In this document: piece by piece, positions 32,104-42,700 of the stretch
Position numbering within the stretch: the stretch's first letter is position 1
Layout of the letters: every line of letters begins with the position of its first letter
From: Linnemannia elongata
Lineage: Eukaryota; Mortierellomycota; Mortierellomycetes; Mortierellales; Mortierellaceae
Direction: 5' to 3'
Length of the DNA stretch: 64,000 bases
Assembly (NCBI GenBank): GCA_036320915.1
Contig: JAXBDG010000017.1
Location: forward strand, 310,001 to 374,000
Program-made: the position numbers and the translations under genes
The notes under the pieces: generated by a model
Databases searched by the model: none
What the model was told of the DNA's origin: nothing
Seen by the model: only the letters and a program-made list of their open reading frames with translations

Positions 32104-33957
32104 ATGATGTCCCGGACACATCCCCTCGATTTACCTGAGATTCGCTCCAGAATAGCCAACAGTCTTGGTCGCAAAGACCTCGCGTTCTGTGCGCGTGTAT
32201 GTCAGGATTGGAACGATTCCTTTACTCCGCTACTCTACAACTCTATTATATTGTCGGACCATGGCCCCAGCTTGGAATCTGTTGAGAGAAACAAGCACCT
32301 TATACGACACCTGGTGATTCAGAGATCTATCTATGAAAAACTACCATTGACATCTTCAAGAGACCAAGTAGTTTCTAGCATCATGGCGAACTCGTCTCTG
32401 ACAACTCTTAACTTGGAGCACAACACAATCGGACCTGAAGGAGCTCAGGCACTGTTTAAGGCACTCAAGAGCAACTCGACTCTGACCACGTTGAACTTGA
32501 TCAACAGCAGAATCAGCTCCAACGGAAATCAGGCAATATTTAATGCACTCAAGACCAACTCAACTCTGACCACTTTGGACTTGGGATACAACTCGATCGG
32601 AGACAACGGAGCTCAGGCGTTGTCTGAAGCACTCAAGGACAATTCGGCTTTGACCACTTTGAACCTGGAGTACAACTCGATCGGACCCCAGGGAGCTCAG
32701 GCGCTATCCGAGGCACTCAAGAACAGCTCGTCTCTGACCACTCTGAACTTGGAAGACAACGAAATCGGACCCGAAGGAGCCCAGGCGCTATTCGAGGCAC
32801 TCAAGTGCAACTCGACTCTGACCACGTTGAATTTGGACAACAACAAAATTGGCCCCAACGGAACTCAGGCAATGTTTAAGGTACTCGAGACCAACTCAAG
32901 TCTGACCACTTTGGACTTGGGACACAACTCGATCGGAGACAACGGAGCTCAGGCGTTGTCTGAAGCACTCGAGGCCAACTCGACTCTGACCACTTTGAAC
33001 TTGAGCGATGGCAATATCGGACCCGACGGAGCTCAAGCGGTATCCAAGGTACTCAAGACTAACTCAGCTCTAACCACTTTGCATTTGTGGCGAAGCTCGA
33101 TCGGACCCGACGGAGCTCAGGCGCTGTCCGAGGCACTCAAGACCAACTCAACTCTGACCTCTTTGGACTTGGGCGATGGCAATATCGGACCCGACGGAGC
33201 TCAAGCGCTATCCAAGGCACTCAAGACCAACTCAGCTCTAACCACTTTGCATTTGTGGCGAAGCTCGATCGGACCCGACGGAGCTCAGGCGCTGTCCGAG
33301 GCACTCAAGACCAACTCAACTCTGACCTCTTTGGACTTGGGCGATGGCAATATCGGACCCGACGGAGCTCAAGCGCTATCCAAGGCACTCAAGACCAACT
33401 CGACTCTGACCTCTTTGAACTTGGAGTACAACTCGATTGGAGACAACGGCACTCAGGCATTGTCTGAGGCACTCAAGGCCAACTCGACTCTGACCATTTT
33501 GAACTTGCAGGACAACTCGATCACACCCAACGGAGCTCAGGCGCTGTCCGAGGCACTTAAGGATAACTCGACTCTGACCACTTTGAACTTGAAGTACAAC
33601 TCGATCGGACCCGACGGAGCTCAGGCACTGTCTGAGGCACTCAAGAACAACTCGACTCTGACCACTTTGAACTTGGGCGATGGCGAAATCGGACCCGACG
33701 GAGCTCAAGCGCTATCCGAGGCACTCAAGACCAACTCGACTTTGACCATTTTGCATTTGTGGCAAAACTCGATCGGACCCGACGGAACTCAGGCGCTATC
33801 TGAGGCACTCAAGACCAACTCAACTCTGACCACTTTGAACTTGGACGACAACTCGATCGGACCCGACGGAGCTCAGGCACTGTCCGAAGCACTCAAGACC
33901 AACTCGACTCTGACCACTTTGTACTTGGGGGGGGGGGGGGGGGGGGCAATTCAATAG
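32104..33957 (+). CDS. F-box-like LRR protein, copy 1, frame lost in a 20-G run
   Basis: Single exon, 617 residues from ATG 32104 (the frame is open further up to 31939, but that part aligns with the leader of the paralogs). An F-box-like start (HPLDLPEIRSRIANSLGRKD, ARVCQDWNDSFTPLLYN) precedes about 19 near-identical 28-residue LRRs of ribonuclease-inhibitor type (ALSEALKxNSTLTTL then NxIGPDGAQ). Two repeats (168 bp) are duplicated almost exactly at 33066-33233 and 33234-33401. A run of 20 G at 33927-33946 replaces the 6-7 G seen at this point in paralogs. The frame then ends at 33957 instead of matching the paralog end near 34037. This is either real or a sequencing or assembly error. It is a candidate SCF receptor or recognition protein. 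Confidence 0.8.
   Translation: MMSRTHPLDLPEIRSRIANSLGRKDLAFCARVCQDWNDSFTPLLYNSIILSDHGPSLESVERNKHLIRHLVIQRSIYEKLPLTSSRDQVVSSIMANSSLTTLNLEHNTIGPEGAQALFKALKSNSTLTTLNLINSRISSNGNQAIFNALKTNSTLTTLDLGYNSIGDNGAQALSEALKDNSALTTLNLEYNSIGPQGAQALSEALKNSSSLTTLNLEDNEIGPEGAQALFEALKCNSTLTTLNLDNNKIGPNGTQAMFKVLETNSSLTTLDLGHNSIGDNGAQALSEALEANSTLTTLNLSDGNIGPDGAQAVSKVLKTNSALTTLHLWRSSIGPDGAQALSEALKTNSTLTSLDLGDGNIGPDGAQALSKALKTNSALTTLHLWRSSIGPDGAQALSEALKTNSTLTSLDLGDGNIGPDGAQALSKALKTNSTLTSLNLEYNSIGDNGTQALSEALKANSTLTILNLQDNSITPNGAQALSEALKDNSTLTTLNLKYNSIGPDGAQALSEALKNNSTLTTLNLGDGEIGPDGAQALSEALKTNSTLTILHLWQNSIGPDGTQALSEALKTNSTLTTLNLDDNSIGPDGAQALSEALKTNSTLTTLYLGGGGGGAIQ
33927..33946. repeat. Poly(G) run of 20 inside an LRR gene
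   Basis: Twenty consecutive G in the codons for YLGG. The same site in paralogs reads TTGGGGGGC. The extra 14 bases shift the frame. Confidence 0.9.
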
Positions 33958-34037
33958 AACGCAACGGAACTCAAGCGCTATCTGAGGCACTTAAAACCAA
34001 CAAAACTGTGACCATTACGGGCGTCCTATTTCGGTGA

Positions 34038-35053
34038 CCGTTCATACTCTATCGAGAGTGATGAAGATAGTGAGAGCATATATATTTTATACCCATATCA
34101 ATGAAGATCCTACACCTTGCTGCTCCAAAAATACGACAGTATGAAGGGATCTCTTTATTCACAGGTATACGCTAGGTCAACATGACGATGGTTGAGCAAA
34201 GTCTCCAAAGAACATAGGATGGTCGTTTGCATTGCTAAAAGGGAGGGGGTTTTCTTGTCAAAACACATGGCGATATGAGGATGATTTTTGTTCTTGAGAA
34301 AAGGATGTCTCCTTTCCTTCCTAGTTCTTCCTTTCTTTTGATACCTCTCTGATGCTTTCGATGATTTGAAGGCACGGTGGTAAGGAAAGAAGACCTATCT
34401 GTACGAAAACAGAGCATCCGTTCTTCTTTCTTTACACGGTGAGTTGGTGGATGATCCGCTCGGCAGTCGATGAGAGTTTCTTTTTCTCTATTCTCTATTT
34501 GCGATAGAAACGTGATGTGTGGAGGGAGAGTGAGTGATAGAAATAGTGTGAAGAAGGGATAGAGTCGATTACGCCAATTTTTGATAACTGAAGAAACAGG
34601 AACGAACAGGGTGTAGCATAAACAAAGCCCTTATTTATTCTTGCAACTAGGCAAATTGTCAAATCATCTCTATTGACCTTAGGGGACACATATTCCATCG
34701 ACTGTACATATGTCGCCTTAACGAGGGCTGTCATTTGTCTCTACTGTTCGGGGGGCCTTGGCAGCAAGGCTCTACTTCGATGGGTTGTGATCCTCGCCTT
34801 CTGGTTAAGAGGGATAGAACTGGCCCACTGTGTTTGTTCAATATCATATTAAACCAATTGTAGCAATGAGCCAAAGCTCTTACAATTTAGTAGGGAAGAA
34901 AGAAATTGAAGAACATCCTTTTCATTTCATTCACTCTTCCTTCCATCGTCCTTTTCCTCATTCCTACCCTCATTATCGCACCTTTCTGCTGCCTCCCCAC
35001 TACTGTCCTCGTCAACATCCCCGTCAACACTCGTCACCCCCTTTCTTGTGAAT
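34038..35053. other. Intergenic region between the tandem LRR genes
   Basis: The 3' flank of copy 1 and the leader of copy 2, shared with the flanks at 36566-37320 and 31768-32103. No separate gene is seen. The leader of copy 2 is pyrimidine-rich (TTCCTCATTCCTACC). Confidence 0.6.
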
Positions 35054-36565
35054 ATGATGTCCCGGACACATCCCCTCGATTTACCTGAGATTCGCTCAAG
35101 AATAGCCAACAGTCTTGGTCGCAAAGACCTCGCGTCCTGTTCGCGTGTATGTCAGGATTGGAACGACTCCTTTACACCGCTACTCTACAACACTCTCATA
35201 TTGTCAAAACATGGCCCCAGCTTGGAATCTGTTGAAAGAAACAAGCACCTTATACGACACCTGGTGATTCAGAAGTGTGTCTATGAAAAACTACGATTGA
35301 CATCATCAAGACACCAAGTAGTTTCTAGCATCATGGCCAACTCGTCTCTGACCACTTTGGACTTGGGATACAATTCGATCGGATCTGACGGAGCTCAGGC
35401 GCTATCTGAGGCACTCAAGGACAATTCGGCTTTGACCACTTTGAACCTGGAGTACAACTCGATCGGACCACAGGGAGCTCAGGCGCTATTCGAGGCACTC
35501 AAGAACAACTCGTCTCTGACCACTCTGAACTTGGAAGACAACGAACTCGGACTCGAAGGAGCCCAGGCGCTATTCGAGGCACTCAATTGCAACTCGACTC
35601 TGACCACGTTGAATTTGGACAACAACAAAATTGGCCCCAACGGAACTCTGGCAATGTTTAAGGGACTCAAGACCAACTCGACTCTGACCACGTTGAACTT
35701 GGACGACAACAAAATTGGCCCCAACGGAGCTCAGGCACTGTCCGAATCGCTCAAGGCCAACTCGACACTGACCTCTTTGGACTTGGCGGGCAACTCCATC
35801 AGAAACAACGGAGCTCAGGCACTGTCCGAAGCACTCAAGGCCAACTCGACTCTGACCACTTTGAACTTGAACGACAACAAAATCGGACCCGAAGGAGCTC
35901 AGGCGCTGTCCGAGGCACTCAAGAACAACTCGACTCTGACCACTTTGAACTTGGATTTCAACTCGATCGGACCCTATGGAGCTAAGGTGCTGTCCGAGGC
36001 ACTCAAGACCAACTCGACTTTGGCCACTTTGGGCTTGTACAACAATTCGATCGGGTCCGATGGAGGGCAAGCGCTGTCTGAGGCACTCAAGACCAACTCG
36101 ACTCTGACCACTTTGTACTTGGGGGGCAACGCGATAGCAGTTAACGGAGCTCACGCGCTGTTTGAGGCACTCAAAAACAATTCGACCCTTGCCACTTTGG
36201 AGTTTACATGGAATTCGATCGGACCCGACGGAAGTCAGGCGCTGTTAGAGGCACTCAAAACCAACTCGACTCTAAACACTTTGTACTTGGGGGGGAACTC
36301 CATCGGACCCAACGGAACTCAGGCATTTTCTGAGGCACTCAAGATCAACTCGACTCTGACCACTTTGTACTTGGGGGGCAACTCCATCGGAAACAACGGA
36401 GCTCAGGCATTGTCTGAGGCACTCAAGAGCAACTCGACTTTGACCATGTTAGACTTGGAGGACAATACAATCGGACCCGACGGAATCCAGGTGCTGTCTG
36501 AGGCACTTAAAACTAACAGGACTGTGACCATTACGGGCGTACCGTCCATACCCTATCAAGAGTGA
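35054..36565 (+). CDS. F-box-like LRR protein, copy 2
   Basis: Single exon, 503 residues from ATG 35054. The N-terminal F-box-like region (RTHPLDLPEIRSRIANSLGR, SRVCQDWNDSFTPLLYN) is nearly identical to copy 1. It is followed by about 15 repeats of 28 residues (ALSEALKxNSTLTTL then NxIGPDGAQ) and a final TVTITG. LRR number and order differ from copy 1, so whole repeats have been gained or lost by recombination since the duplication. The frame is intact. Ribonuclease-inhibitor-type LRRs form an open horseshoe for protein binding. Together with the F-box this suggests a ubiquitin-ligase receptor; the target is unknown. Confidence 0.85.
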   Translation: MMSRTHPLDLPEIRSRIANSLGRKDLASCSRVCQDWNDSFTPLLYNTLILSKHGPSLESVERNKHLIRHLVIQKCVYEKLRLTSSRHQVVSSIMANSSLTTLDLGYNSIGSDGAQALSEALKDNSALTTLNLEYNSIGPQGAQALFEALKNNSSLTTLNLEDNELGLEGAQALFEALNCNSTLTTLNLDNNKIGPNGTLAMFKGLKTNSTLTTLNLDDNKIGPNGAQALSESLKANSTLTSLDLAGNSIRNNGAQALSEALKANSTLTTLNLNDNKIGPEGAQALSEALKNNSTLTTLNLDFNSIGPYGAKVLSEALKTNSTLATLGLYNNSIGSDGGQALSEALKTNSTLTTLYLGGNAIAVNGAHALFEALKNNSTLATLEFTWNSIGPDGSQALLEALKTNSTLNTLYLGGNSIGPNGTQAFSEALKINSTLTTLYLGGNSIGNNGAQALSEALKSNSTLTMLDLEDNTIGPDGIQVLSEALKTNRTVTITGVPSIPYQE

Positions 36566-37552
36566 TGAAGATAGTGAGAGTATATATATTCTATACCCAT
36601 ATCAATGAAGATCCTTCACCTACCGGACTGCTCCAAGAATACCACAATATGAGGGGATCTCCTGGTCTGCCGACGACCTTCTTTCTTTATTCATAGATAA
36701 ACATCAAGTCAACATAACGATGGTTGGACAGTGTCTCCAAAGAACACAAGCTGGTCGTTTTGCATTACTGAAAGGGAGGAGGTTTTCTTGTCATGACACA
36801 TTGGCGATATGAGGATATTTTTTTGTTCTTAACCAGAGGATTTCTCCTTTCCTTCCTAGTTCTTCCTTTCTTTTAATACCTCTCTGATGCTTTCGACGAT
36901 TTGAGGCCTGGTGGTAAGAAGACCTATTTGTACGAAACAAAAACCACCGTTCTCCTTTCTTTACACGGTGAGTCGGTAGACGAGCCGCTCGGCAGTCGAT
37001 GAGCGTTTCTTTTTCTCTTTTCTTTATTTGCGATAGAAACATGATGTGAAGGAGAGTGACGGATAGGGTGAAGAAGGGATAGAGTCGATTTACACCAATT
37101 TTTGATAACAGAGAGTCGAATAAACAGGAATGAAAAGGGTGTAGCTTAAAGCAAAGCCTTTATTTATCGAATTATTTACTCTTATTTATCGACTTATTTA
37201 TTCTTGCAAGTTGCAACTATTCAAATTTGTCACATCATCACTTTTGACCTTAGGGGATACATAATCAATCGATTGCACATCTGCCGCATTACAAACGGGG
37301 GCCATCAATTAGCCTGATATTGACAAAGAAAATCAGACGAAGTCATGGGGAACTAGAACGTGGCTGCGATGGCACCCCTCTCATCTTCTTGTTGACTCAG
37401 TTGGCCCTTGGTGTTTATTCAAAAAGCATATTAGCATGCTGCCTGAGTGCGTACTTTCGAAACTACAGCAAGAAAATAGAGGCAGCACAGCTCCATCTAA
37501 AGGCTATGGCTATGAAGTGAGAACTTCTAAAGATAAAGGGTGGGGTAGGAGA

Positions 37553-37590
<38 letters not shown>

Positions 37591-37870
37591 AGAAAGAAAG
37601 AGAGAGAGAGAGAGAGGAATGGAGAAATAGAAACAGAGGGTGCGTGTACGTGTCCAGATGACAGCATCGATGAGAAAGAGCAAGGAAGAGAGGATCCAGG
37701 TGGACCATGCATTTTTTTCCCATGTCCCATGTGTGCCTGAGATGGACTCTCTCTCAGCCTATCAAAGAGACTGCTTCTCAAAGCGGTCCTGTCACTTCAT
37801 TTTCACTGGCTCTTATTAGCCTGATATATATATTCTCACTGTCTCATCAATGTTGGTAGGGTACGGATGG
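36566..37870. other. Intergenic region between convergent LRR genes
   Basis: Shared LRR 3' flank, then about 500 bp of unique sequence with a poly(A)/(GA) tract at 37554-37616. Close to 37820-37850 the sequence ATATATATTCTCACTGTCTC is the inverse of the 3' flank of copy 2 (near 36564-36590). The two genes therefore face each other across an inverted duplication. Confidence 0.6.
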
Positions 37871-39529
37871 TCACCGAAACAGATCGCCCGTAATAGTCAC
37901 AGTCCGGTTGGTTTTGAGAGTCTCAGACAGCGCCCGAATTCCGTCGGGTCCGATCGCGTTATCGTCCAAGCTCAACACGGTCAAAGTCGAGTTGGTCCTG
38001 AGTGCCTCGGACAATGCCTGAGCTCCGTTGGGTCCGATGAAGTTGCTCGCCAAGTCCAAAGTGGTCAGAGTCGAGTTGGTCTTGAGCACTTCGGACAGCA
38101 CCTGAGCTCCTTTGTTTCCGAACCAGCTTCTTCGTAAGTTCAAAGTGGCCAGAGTCGAGTTGGTCTTGAGTGCTTCGGTCAGGGCCTGACCTCCCTCGGG
38201 TCCGATCTTCCATGTAAACTCCAAAGTGGTAAGGGTCGAATTGTTCTTGAGTGCCTCAAACAGCAACTGAGCCCCATTGGATCCGATGGAGTTACCCCCC
38301 AAGTACAAAGTGGTCAGAGTCGAGTTGGCCTTGAGTGCCTCAGACAGCGCCTGGGCTCCATCGGGTCCGATCAAATTGTTATGCAAGTTCAAAGTGGTCA
38401 GAGTCGAGTTGGTCTTGAGTGCTTCAGAAAATGCCTGAGCTCCGTTGTTTTCGATGGAGTTGCCCGACAAGTTCAAAGTAGTCAGAGTCAAGTTGGTCTT
38501 GAGTGCTTCAGACAGTGCCTGAGCTCCGTTGGGTCCGATGGAGTTGCCCGCCAAGTCTAAAGTGGTCAGAGTCGAGTTGGTTTTGAGGGCCTCAGACAGG
38601 GCCTGAGATCCATTGGGGCCGATCAAATTGTTGTACAAGCCCAAAGTGGTCAGAGTCGAGTTGTTCATGAGTGCCTCGGACAGTGCCTGAGCTCCATGGG
38701 GTCCGATCGAGTTGTACTCCAAGTTCAAAGTGGTCAGAGTCGAGTTGATCTTGAGTGCCTCACACAGCGCCTGGGCTCCGTCGGGTCCGATCGAGTTGTA
38801 ATTCAAGTTCAAAGTGGTCAGAGTCGAGTTGTCCTTGAGTGCCTCAGACAGTACCTGAGCTCCATGGGGTCCGATCGAGTTGTACTCCAAGTTCAAAGTG
38901 GTCAGAGTCGAGTTGATCTTGAGTGCCTCACACAGCGCCTGGGCTCCGTCGGGTGCGATGGAGTTGCCCGCCAAGTTCAAAATAGTCAGAGTCGAGTTGG
39001 TCTTGAGTGCTTCGGACAGTGCCTGAGCTCCGTTGGGTCCGATGGTGTTGCCCCCCAAGTCCAAAGTGGTCAGAGTCGAGTTGCCCTTGAGTGCCTCTGA
39101 CAGCGCCTGAGCTCCGTCGGGTCCGATCGAGCTCCTGGACAACCTTAACGTGGTCAGAGTTGAGTTGGTCCTGAGTGCCTCGGATAGCGCCTGAACTTCG
39201 TCGTATTGGATCGGGTAGCTGTCCAACTCCAAAGTGGCCAGAGTCGAGTTGGTCATGACGCTAGAAACTACTTTGTCTCGTGATGTCGATGGTAGTTTTC
39301 CATATGCAGAGTCCTGAATCGCCAGGTGTCGTATAAGATGCTTGTTTCTCTCAACAGATTCCATGCTGGGGCCATGTTTTGACAGTACGACAGAGTTGTA
39401 GAGTGGCGGTGTAAAGGAGTCACTCCAATCCTGGCATACACGCGCACATGACGCGAGGTCGCGGAGACGAAGACTGCTGGCAATCCTTGAACAAATCTCA
39501 GGTAAATCGAGGGGATGTGTCTGGAACAT
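37871..39529 (-). CDS. F-box-like LRR protein, copy 3 (inverted)
   Basis: Single exon, 552 residues from the ATG at 39529. The frame is open to an ATG at 39700, but that part is the pyrimidine-rich leader seen in paralogs. The F-box-like start (THPLDLPEICSRIASSLRLR, ARVCQDWSDSFTPPLYN) is followed by about 15 repeats of 28 residues, with some breaks of the pattern (EFTWKIGPEGGQ lacks residues). It is more diverged from copies 1 and 2 than they are from each other. It lies directly downstream of the Fanzor-type gene on the same strand, with the Fanzor stop only 178 bp from this ATG, so the Fanzor 3' end and this promoter must overlap. Confidence 0.83.
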   Translation of the reverse strand: MFQTHPLDLPEICSRIASSLRLRDLASCARVCQDWSDSFTPPLYNSVVLSKHGPSMESVERNKHLIRHLAIQDSAYGKLPSTSRDKVVSSVMTNSTLATLELDSYPIQYDEVQALSEALRTNSTLTTLRLSRSSIGPDGAQALSEALKGNSTLTTLDLGGNTIGPNGAQALSEALKTNSTLTILNLAGNSIAPDGAQALCEALKINSTLTTLNLEYNSIGPHGAQVLSEALKDNSTLTTLNLNYNSIGPDGAQALCEALKINSTLTTLNLEYNSIGPHGAQALSEALMNNSTLTTLGLYNNLIGPNGSQALSEALKTNSTLTTLDLAGNSIGPNGAQALSEALKTNLTLTTLNLSGNSIENNGAQAFSEALKTNSTLTTLNLHNNLIGPDGAQALSEALKANSTLTTLYLGGNSIGSNGAQLLFEALKNNSTLTTLEFTWKIGPEGGQALTEALKTNSTLATLNLRRSWFGNKGAQVLSEVLKTNSTLTTLDLASNFIGPNGAQALSEALRTNSTLTVLSLDDNAIGPDGIRALSETLKTNRTVTITGDLFR

Positions 39530-39706
39530 AGGAAGAGCGTAACAAGTGTCGACCGGGATGATGACGAGGACAGTTGTGATAAGCCAGCAGAAAGGTGCGA
39601 TAACGAGGTAGGAATGTGGAAAAGAAAGAGGTAAGAAGAAAGAATGTAATGAAAAGGATGGCAGTAATGTTCGACAGAGTCCCCTTTCGACTTGTGTCAT
39701 CCAGAA

Positions 39707-42700
39707 TCACAACTGCTCAGTTTCAACTAAACTGTCCCTTGGCGCATCACATGACGGGTGGCTTTGGGTGGAGGTTTTGATGTCCAGGTTAGGTACTCTG
39801 GCGGTCATAGTTGTCGTCGGGAGGGCGTAGGGACGGTACGGAGGAAGAGCCTTGTGGTCTGCTGAAAGGAGAATAGAAGTTCCAGAGATGAGAATATTGT
39901 TCGCAGCGTTCGCGTCACGCCCCATGGAACCTCGGCCGGCTTTTCTCCGAGGACACGTCGGGTTCTTGCACTCCACCGAACCGTTCAAACGCATGGTCTT
40001 GGTCTCACCATCCTTTGTCCTTGTTGCGCGAGAAAGCGAGATCGGAGCAAAGCAACAACTACATATCTTGGACGTCCTGTTTTCGTTGGTATGTCCGACA
40101 GGACATACCTGACGGTGTTGCTGAGTCATCTTGGATCCGCCCCTCTTGACATGGCCCTTTATCCGCGAACCAACAGCGGTTCCTGCCGCTCCATGTAATA
40201 CCACTGGGATGATATTTTTTTTTCGAGAGACCAAGCCTATACATCAACGCAGTAAAGGGGCGAACAGCATATGGTCAATAAAATGAACGTTATGCAAAAT
40301 CACTTTTTCATTACAACTAAACCCTTGAAACAAATAACGCGCTTACCTTTTTGCCCTGTGTCTGTTGTAAACTCTAACCCCTCAAAAGCCATGCGCTTGG
40401 ACTTGGTCGACATCGCCTCAAGGGAAAGATCAGCTGGGCTACCTGCTGATAGCTGAGTCTCCTGGACCATAACATCCTCCTCAAGCTCTGCACCCTTGAT
40501 TTTGCCGGTAGAACCAGTAACATCCTCGATAACATCTGAGGTAGCATCAAGTACGACGGTCTCAACCGTGTTGGTGATGGTAGTCCCAGGCTTCTCAGAT
40601 TCTTGTCGCTGTCGGCCCAGTGCGGCAACAGTTGCGGACTCTGCAAGTACCATGTCCTTGGCCTGCTGTCGTTGTCTTGCAGCAAGTGTGGTGTAGACCC
40701 TCCTCGTTGTTAGCTCCTGTGTACGGAGGTCGTGAATCCTCCATGGGGCATTCTCGAACTCCCTACACGGCTGACGCGACTGTCGACGGATCTCCTGTGA
40801 GGCTTCCACCTCATCCAAAGTCTCGGCAAAGTTAATCGATGAATTCGAAAGCGCCTTCAGGGCATCACGGGTCGATCTGGCCTCTGGGGTATGGGCTGCC
40901 AGTTTCTTTTGTCTTTTCTGTTGATTCTTGGTAGTGAGCGACAGGCTGTCGATCTGCTCTGCGGTAACAGTACGGACTGGAGGAATAGCTACGGTCGCCT
41001 GCTCCTGCTCCTCGCTCGATATTGGTGGCTCCAACTCATCCATCTCTAGTAAATGAGAACATGAAAAGAGATACTGTAAGTACCTCGCACTCTATCATTG
41101 GCCTTGTTAAAAATCAAACATGTAAAAACAAATTGCGAGAAAAAAACACTTACGTGCTAGTAGGTTGAATCTATTCTGGGTTTGTACGGTATACTGCCGT
41201 ATTGACTGAGTAACGCTGGTGAGCGTCGAGGTTACCGATGTGGTCATTTTGACGAGTCCAGGATCGTCCGCAGTAAATCCAATGCCCTTTGTCCTGTCCG
41301 ACTTTGCCGCATCCAAAGCGCAATTGATGTAGAGGCACTCTGTCGTGGCTTCTCCTGCTGGATGTGACCACGTGGGCCGAGCTTCATACTTAGGGCGGGT
41401 CGTAGATGGTGGATCGGTGCTCGGTTTGGTCTTTGCGATTCTCTGTAAGGCGTATCTGGTAGCCCTATCGAGTCGAAGGTCCTCGTCTTTTCTCATCCAA
41501 TCCATGAACGCAGCGTCTGCATTTTTTCTGGCCGCCTGAAGATCTGCCTCAGCCTGCTTCTCATTGGGCTTTTCTCGCTTCGGATTGATGCTCTGTGCTT
41601 CCTGTTCATTGAACTTGATGATTTCACGGACACGAACAGCCGCATTGTGTCTCGTGTTGTCAGCCACCAACCAAAGACGCCGCCTCTCTTTCTGCTCTCC
41701 CTCCAGGTTCTTGGAGATCTCGCTCATGTCAACTAATCGTTGTGTAGCCATTGCCTGAGTGATTCCGGTTCGATGCCCTTCTCGACCCCAATCAGTGCCA
41801 GCCCGCCTCTTTGTCATATCCTTCTTTTGTTCATCCAACATACTGATGACCGGTCCTCCTTGGCCTCTCTCCTGTCCTTCCGGGATAGCATCACCCAGCA
41901 CACGGACTGTATGGCGGTTGACAAAAGTTAGCCTGAAGAAAGTGAAAGGAGATGAGACTTGTTGTCAGAAACTTTTTTTTTTCTTGTGCATTGAAAACGT
42001 TAATGACAACCAAATATATGTTGCGTGGAATAGCAAGACAAATACTTACCGAAATGCAAAGCGCAACTTGTATTTACGGCATAGACCGTGGATCGCCTCG
42101 ATGTCGAAAAAGTTGTCGAATACATCCGTTTGGTTCTTGGTTGCTGTGATTACTGATGCGATGGGCTTGTGGCTCTTGTCATAGATATCAAAGTTGTTGG
42201 GAGCTTTCCAGCACAATGTCTCGTACAGCGCAGCCGCGCCAAGCGGAATGGGGTGCAACGATGCCACCGACGGCGCAGGGGCGAACCTTCTTGCGAATTG
42301 TCCGTATCCGGAGTACTGCAGAAAATGATTGGATATCAATACAATCCGTATCATGGTCGCTGCATTTGCGGTGGGAGGTGCAGTGCTGCCAGACGCGTTC
42401 GAAACTCGTTTGGGGGTATAGGGAGCCAACGACTTGACAATGTTCACCACTGCTGCACAGTCAGCGTCTGTGAACTCCTCTGGTCGGTGCGCCGTCCTTC
42501 GGACCCAAGCTGAGTTTAGACTGGGGACATCAAGGTTTGGAGACTCCAAAAGAATCTTAGTCACAGCCTGAACAGTTTTCAGGTGGGCTCGCGAGGGCTC
42601 TTTAGGTCGTGCTAAAGCCAAAGACAATTTTTAAGTATAACCAAACAGGTCAAGGTTAGTAAGTTCCTGTAATGTTGACACCATTAAGAACGTCTGTTCA

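Larger units (their letters stand above)
31768..37320 (+). repeat. Tandem segmental duplication carrying two LRR genes
   Basis: Two units of about 3 kb follow each other with a period of 2992 bp, starting at GGCAGCAAGG (31768 and 34760). Upstream flank (TTCGATGGGTTGTGATCCTC), coding region and downstream flank (ATACCCATATCAATGAAGAT, CTCGGCAGTCGATGAG) are all shared. The units differ mainly in the number and order of LRRs in the gene. Parts of the same flanks also occur inverted near the genes at 37.9-39.5 kb and 47.5-48.9 kb. Confidence 0.85.

Noticed and set aside
32400..33950. Regular 84-bp repeats resembling a tandem repeat or CRISPR-like array
   Set aside because: The period is 28 codons, the reading frame is open throughout and the repeats encode classic LRRs; there are no unique spacers.
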